From NCBI RefSeq assembly GCF_900604965.1, contig NZ_UWPD01000001.1, forward strand, positions 434,001-498,000: a DNA stretch of 64,000 nucleotides. Reading direction: 5' to 3'. Shown here one piece after another: positions 59,431 through 64,000 of this stretch. Numbering within the stretch: position 1 is the first letter of the stretch; each line of letters opens with the position of its first letter. The notes under the pieces are model-generated. The model was given only the letters and a program-made list of their open reading frames with translations, was not told the DNA's origin and did no database searches. Source of the DNA: Gordonibacter sp. Marseille-P4307. Lineage in GTDB: Bacteria > Actinomycetota > Coriobacteriia > Coriobacteriales > Eggerthellaceae. The position numbers and the translations under genes are program-made.

Positions 59431-62400
59431 CTACAGGTTCTTACGCCTTCTTGCTCGCAGGGCGAAAGCCGCAACCAGCAGAGAGCCGAAAGCTCCCGCT
59501 ACCAGCACGGCTGCAACGGCGGAGTCGCCGGTCTGAGGGGCGACCTTCACCTTCTTGGCAGGGGCAACCACCTTGCCGGTATCCACGTTCGGCTTATCCA
59601 CCTCGGGCTGACCGGGCTGGGGGACATCCTTCTCGAGCACCGTAAGCTTCGCGGTGGTCGTAGAAGTCGCACCGGCTTTGTCGGTCACCTTGAAGATGAT
59701 CTCGTAAACGCCGGGCTTGCCGGTAGTGAAGCCCTCGGGGTAGGTCACCTCGGGAACGAGGTCGCCATCCTCGGGGTCGTAAGCACGCGTCACCATGTCT
59801 TTGATGGCATCGAACGGGTCGCCAACGTGGATAGTCACGTCGCGAGCCTCGACCGAAGGCGCCTCGTTCATGGGGATCAGTTCCTTCTGAACCTCGACGG
59901 TGAACTGGATCGCATCGGCATCGGTAGCGATGGCATCTTTGCCGGGCTGCCATTGCTTGGCGTTCCAAACAAAGCTGAACGCTTCTCGATGGGTATTTCC
60001 AGAAGCGACGCCAAGGAAGCCGCCCTTTACGCTGCCCGAAACGGTCAGGCGCTTGGGAGTGTCATCCTGGGCCACATCCATCTTCACACCCGGCACCAGC
60101 AGCTTCATCCAGCCGTTTTCATCGCCGGCACGCTCGACAGCCGCCTTCAAGTCGGCATAGGTGCGAATGTCCTCGGGCTTGTCGAATACCAGCCCGATCT
60201 TGAGGGTCTTACCCTCGATCGAAGAGCTGGAAATCACGAACGGACCGAAGTTCTGGGCAGCAAGACCGGATTCGGTGGCGTCGGTGAACGACATGCCCTC
60301 GGGCAGCGTGAACTGAACATGGAACTCGCTGCTCTTAACCTCTACGTCGATGTTCTTGGGGTCGGGATTACCGAAGGCCCTCTCGACAAGCTTCATCTGC
60401 TCGAGCACGGGATCGACCTTGATGGCCCCCGTGAACGTCAGAACGTCGGCGGCCTTAACCGGGAACACGGCGTCGTGCTCGGTCTCGGTTCCGATAAGGA
60501 TATCGCCCTCCAGATCGCCCTCAGCCGGAGCGGGCACCTTCAGCGTCGCCTGAATGACCGAGTCGTTGGCCGCATCGACGTCTTTGCCCTCGGGGTTCTG
60601 AACCCCATTCCACTTGAACATGAACAGCTTCACGGTTTGGTTGTGCTTGGCTTTGGCGTTGAACGAGCCTTCGACCGAGCCCTTCACCACAAGCGTGGAG
60701 GGAACGGTTACCGCAGAGGAAACCAGCACGTCCTGCACTTCCAGATACATCCAGTCCTTAGTTCCGTCGCCTACCGAATCGACCGCCTTTTCAAGATCGG
60801 AGTAGTTGGCTATAGCGTCGGTAAGATTGAACGTGACCTCGATGTCGTTGCCGGTTTTCTTAACGTCCTTGACGGTGAACGCGCTGCCGAAGTTGACGCC
60901 CTTTACCACGGGGGTATCCGAGACGGTCAGGCCTTCGGGCAAAGTCAGCTTCGCCGTGAAGTTGAAGCTGTCCACCGTGATTTCGATTTCATCGTGCTTG
61001 GTGTTGGGATACAGCGCCTCGATGGCAGCCATCTGCTGCTTCACGGGGCCGGCGTCGATGGCGCCGACGATCTTCAGCTTCTCTCCCACCACCGTGGGAA
61101 ACGCCGCATCATGCGTGGTGTCAAGCGCGCGGTCGATGTTGCCGGCCACCAGTATGTCGGCGGGAATCGGCATCTCGACGGGCTTCTTAACCACCAAGGT
61201 GTGACTTATGGTATCGGGCATCTCGGGATTGGCCGCCGAGGCGAGCTGCTTGGCGGTCCAGGTGAAATTGAAGAGCTTGCTGGTGCCGCCCTCGTCGGTG
61301 GCAAGGGAAGAGAAACTGCCCTGAACGCTTCCGGTAGCGGTGAGTACGTCACCATCGGCAGCCTTGCCGCCGTCGATCTTCAGGCCGTCAACGTTCACCG
61401 AAAGGGTGGTCGCATTGGCGCCGAATGCTCGTGAGTTGGCGGAAATCGTATCGTTTCCGCCGGTAGATTCCACGGCATCTTTCAGCTGCTTGTAGTTGCT
61501 TATGCCGTCAACGAGGGTGAAAACGACCTTGACCTCGTTGCCGCTCACGGTGGACTGGGCAACCTTGAAGCAGCTCCCCAAACCCCTCACGGTAACGGCG
61601 GGGTTCTGGGGGATAACGATGCCGTCAGGAAGGGTCATCGTTGCCGTGAAAGTCGATTTCGGGTTGGCAAGAGCGATGCTTTCCGGCTTGCCCGCAGCGT
61701 CGGGGAACATGGCCTCCACGCCAGCCATAGCGGCCTTTACCTGCGAAACGTCAACTTCACCGGTGAGGCTGAAGGTTTCGGTGTCGGCAGCTACCTCTTG
61801 GGTCTTGTTGCTTGCCTGGGGGTCGGCTCCCCACATATCGCCATCGAGCGTGAACGCGTTCTCGATCTTCTCGATACTGGGATCGTCGATCCATTGAATG
61901 TAGTAGGTCGTATCCGACTTTATCTCGGGGTTTTCCCCAGGATACGTTATCCCGTACATCTTCTTCTGCACGAATCGGAAGGTGTCCTTCTTGCTGGTTG
62001 CAGAGCCGTACCACAGTACGGAATCCTCCAACTTGTAGCCGGGATTCACCGCACTGCCCTCGGGCTTGAGAAGCTCGGTATCCGTATCGCCAAGAAGCTC
62101 GAGAAGCTTCTGCTGATACGTGGCCTGGTTTATTACGGTAGCAATTTCACCGCCGTTTTCATCTTTCTCGATCTTGAAAACTTCGGGCTTCGTCTTGAAC
62201 ACGGAAGAGTCGGTGAAGGAACCGCCGTTCGCAGAGAACTTGACGGTGTACTTCTCGTCTTCCCACTGAGCATACAGGTCGACCTTCTGGTCGCCCTCCG
62301 GAACACTGATCGCGGATTGAGCCACATATGCCACTCCGGATCCGTCGGGTTTCGTGTTCCACGACTTGAACTTCTTGCCCGGTTGCAAGAAATCGTTCCT

Positions 62401-64000
62401 GGCTGCGACCACGCTCTCGAACGAAAGCGCTTCCGTTACTCTATCGGGCCTGTTGTCAGATACCGCATACGTCACATCAGACGAAGTGTTGCTGTGGTAC
62501 ACAACCCCGTAGCTTGAGGCGTTGGCCTTCCATTTGGCGTAAACAACCATATCGGACTTGACGACATCGGCTTGAGGAGCGAACGGCTTCTCGACGCCGC
62601 CGTCTTTATAGAACCAACCCAGGAAGTCGTAGCCGATTGCCACCGGCGTGTTCGGCACCGAAGCCGTTCCAGCCGCGGGAACCGCAGCGGGCAGAGAGTA
62701 ACCCCTCATCGCCGTTGATTCGAGATCGGCCGTGGTTCCGTCTGCATAGGTGGCCGCAACCTTGCTGGCGGCGTCATCCGCATTCAGCTTGAAGGTAACC
62801 TTCGCTGCGGGAACCCATACGTGCTTTTTGCCGTCGGATGAAGCGGTTGCCACTTTGTACGAATACGTAGCGCCGTTTTTGTTAATGGGCTGAAGTTCAT
62901 TGACGGACGAATCGGCAAGCGTGAACAGCATAAGCTTCTCGCCGCCGTTTGCAGAACCGTTGGTGGGTATCGCACGGCCCGTATAGAAGCTCTCGGAATA
63001 CTTCACGAGATAGGATCCGCCAAGAACCACATAACCATCGGCCTTCGTAGACTGGGACAGGCCGTTATCCGCGTCCTTGGAAGCGGGGGACTCAACGCGG
63101 CTGTTCCCATTGAAAGTTATGGTGCCCTTGTCCTGGCTTCCGAAAAGCGATCCGCGATTCTTCCCATAGCCGATCATGGTCGAATCGTTGAAGACAACGT
63201 CTCCGGTGTTCACGTTAAGACCACCTGTAGGCGAACCCTGCAAGTCCAAAACAGAGTCGTTGAACGTAAACGGGTTCTTGCCGCCGCTGGTGTTAACCGA
63301 AATTCCAGCGGTACGGCCGCCAAGCGTCGTGATACGAGAGGAGCTGACCGTTCCGCCCGCGCAGAAGAAGGCGGGGCCACCGCCGAAGAACGAACGATAC
63401 GGGTCGACCGTGAACTCGGAGTTGTCCATCGTCAAAACGTTCACATAGTAACCGGAGTAGCCGGAAACCTTCAGCGAAGCGTTTTTGAGGGTGAGATCCG
63501 TCTGATCGAACCACGTTTTGCTTGAAGTGACGCTGACCGTCGCGTTCTCGAAAACGGTGGAGTCACTATAAAAACTTGTGTTGTAACCGCCGGTGGAAGT
63601 AATCTTCACGCTGTCCTTTGCGGCAGAGCCCTTAACCGCGCCGGCGAGGTGGATTCCGCGACTATCCTTAGCTGCGCCGTTGTTCGTAAACTCGTACACA
63701 CCGTCGGTGATAGTCGAACCGGCCTGAGCGGTAAGCGCAGTAGCGAAACCAGACATGCTGAGCTTGCCTCCGGGCGCGCACTTAAGCGTCGTGCCGCCGG
63801 GGAATACCAAGCCGTTCTTGCCGGTTCCGGTCATGGCAACGTCGCCCTCGATGATAAGCGTGACGCCTGCGGGAATGGTGATGGGGTCGGTAAGCCCGAA
63901 ATTACCCTTCACGTGAATGGTTCCGCCGTCCTTTACGGCAGCTATTCCCGCCTGCAAAGTTTCAAGAGCCTCGCTCTCGCTGTTGCCAGCGGCCGCATCA
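59431..64000 (-). CDS. large cell-wall-anchored multidomain surface protein (N-terminus beyond window)
   Basis: More than 1520 aa visible; the frame is open at the window edge, so signal peptide and start are missing. Numbering from codon 63957: residues 1-370 are a parallel beta-helix (GTIHVKGNFGLTDPITIPAG); about 385-700 hold Listeria-Bacteroides type repeats (YDFLGWFYKDGG..VVYAKW, FKSWNTKPDGSG..LYAQW); about 709-927, 928-1140 and 1141-1354 are three tandem repeats of about 215 residues; about 1360-1437 is an Ig-like domain (RAYDPEDGDLVPEV); the end is APQTGD, a membrane helix and RARRRKNL, a sortase signal. Probably an adhesin. It ends 200 bases upstream of the other surface protein gene. 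Confidence 0.9.
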   Translation of the reverse strand, partial: DAAAGNSESEALETLQAGIAAVKDGGTIHVKGNFGLTDPITIPAGVTLIIEGDVAMTGTGKNGLVFPGGTTLKCAPGGKLSMSGFATALTAQAGSTITDGVYEFTNNGAAKDSRGIHLAGAVKGSAAKDSVKITSTGGYNTSFYSDSTVFENATVSVTSSKTWFDQTDLTLKNASLKVSGYSGYYVNVLTMDNSEFTVDPYRSFFGGGPAFFCAGGTVSSSRITTLGGRTAGISVNTSGGKNPFTFNDSVLDLQGSPTGGLNVNTGDVVFNDSTMIGYGKNRGSLFGSQDKGTITFNGNSRVESPASKDADNGLSQSTKADGYVVLGGSYLVKYSESFYTGRAIPTNGSANGGEKLMLFTLADSSVNELQPINKNGATYSYKVATASSDGKKHVWVPAAKVTFKLNADDAASKVAATYADGTTADLESTAMRGYSLPAAVPAAGTASVPNTPVAIGYDFLGWFYKDGGVEKPFAPQADVVKSDMVVYAKWKANASSYGVVYHSNTSSDVTYAVSDNRPDRVTEALSFESVVAARNDFLQPGKKFKSWNTKPDGSGVAYVAQSAISVPEGDQKVDLYAQWEDEKYTVKFSANGGSFTDSSVFKTKPEVFKIEKDENGGEIATVINQATYQQKLLELLGDTDTELLKPEGSAVNPGYKLEDSVLWYGSATSKKDTFRFVQKKMYGITYPGENPEIKSDTTYYIQWIDDPSIEKIENAFTLDGDMWGADPQASNKTQEVAADTETFSLTGEVDVSQVKAAMAGVEAMFPDAAGKPESIALANPKSTFTATMTLPDGIVIPQNPAVTVRGLGSCFKVAQSTVSGNEVKVVFTLVDGISNYKQLKDAVESTGGNDTISANSRAFGANATTLSVNVDGLKIDGGKAADGDVLTATGSVQGSFSSLATDEGGTSKLFNFTWTAKQLASAANPEMPDTISHTLVVKKPVEMPIPADILVAGNIDRALDTTHDAAFPTVVGEKLKIVGAIDAGPVKQQMAAIEALYPNTKHDEIEITVDSFNFTAKLTLPEGLTVSDTPVVKGVNFGSAFTVKDVKKTGNDIEVTFNLTDAIANYSDLEKAVDSVGDGTKDWMYLEVQDVLVSSAVTVPSTLVVKGSVEGSFNAKAKHNQTVKLFMFKWNGVQNPEGKDVDAANDSVIQATLKVPAPAEGDLEGDILIGTETEHDAVFPVKAADVLTFTGAIKVDPVLEQMKLVERAFGNPDPKNIDVEVKSSEFHVQFTLPEGMSFTDATESGLAAQNFGPFVISSSSIEGKTLKIGLVFDKPEDIRTYADLKAAVERAGDENGWMKLLVPGVKMDVAQDDTPKRLTVSGSVKGGFLGVASGNTHREAFSFVWNAKQWQPGKDAIATDADAIQFTVEVQKELIPMNEAPSVEARDVTIHVGDPFDAIKDMVTRAYDPEDGDLVPEVTYPEGFTTGKPGVYEIIFKVTDKAGATSTTTAKLTVLEKDVPQPGQPEVDKPNVDTGKVVAPAKKVKVAPQTGDSAVAAVLVAGAFGSLLVAAFALRARRRKNL

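Noticed and set aside
59389-61434. 681-codon plus-strand frame opposite the giant surface protein
   Set aside because: Repeats in it mirror the tandem repeats of the real gene on the other strand.

Overview
The window looks like chromosome from a high-GC, anaerobic gut actinobacterium of class Coriobacteriia, probably Eggerthellaceae. The evidence is gene content and order: an FhaA-FhaB-PstP-RodA/PbpA-PknB operon of actinobacterial type, MurT/GatD, FdhD, indolepyruvate:ferredoxin oxidoreductase, NhaC-type antiporters, and the rpsF-ssb-rpsR-rplI-dnaB operon. The taxonomic call is inference; no rRNA lies in the window.

Region 1-7.7 kb is the end of a decayed integrative element or prophage beside an initiator tRNA-Met gene. 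It holds an unrecognised 322-aa protein, a sigma-70 region-4-like regulator, DUF2800 and DUF2815 proteins and small phage-type proteins. An IS21-family element (about 5052-7048) follows. It separates the N-terminus of a phage-type DNA polymerase from the N-terminus of an MmeI-like restriction-methyltransferase and shows no target-site duplication, so intervening DNA was probably lost through the IS. Its istA is itself broken.

Region 7.7-27.4 kb is core chromosome: CNNM/CBS protein, MscL with a zinc ribbon, ACT-domain protein, GTP cyclohydrolase I, exonuclease III, RlmH, LCP ligase, a fused MurT-GatD, tRNA-Thr, M20 amidohydrolase, FdhD, and the cell-wall signalling operon in which RodA and the class B PBP are one polypeptide.

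Region 27.5-32.1 kb is a tight five-gene cassette: GNAT-like protein, stand-alone adenylation enzyme, second GNAT, acyl carrier protein and PIG-L deacetylase. It looks able to activate an amino acid on a carrier and transfer it to a deacetylated sugar amine. I know no named system with this composition. Region 32.3-34.4 kb is a compact AT-rich lysis module (endolysin, holin, divergent XRE/S24-type repressor) with a perfect 16-bp inverted repeat spanning the divergent promoters.

Region 34.7-43.5 kb has a dead NhaC paralogue (nonsense codon plus 80-codon deletion), phenylacetate-CoA ligase, IorBA, a histidine-kinase scrap, purE and an intact NhaC antiporter. Region 43.5-56.5 kb has tRNA-Phe, a radical-SAM enzyme, purD, purA, a YhaN/SbcD-like pair, dnaB and the ribosomal protein operon, then a hypothetical protein and a TRIC channel.

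Region 56.5-64 kb encodes two large cell-wall-anchored beta-helix surface proteins on the minus strand. The first has a run of eight G residues in its signal-peptide codons that puts the start codon out of frame. Removing one G restores a perfect signal peptide, which suggests a phase-variable switch.
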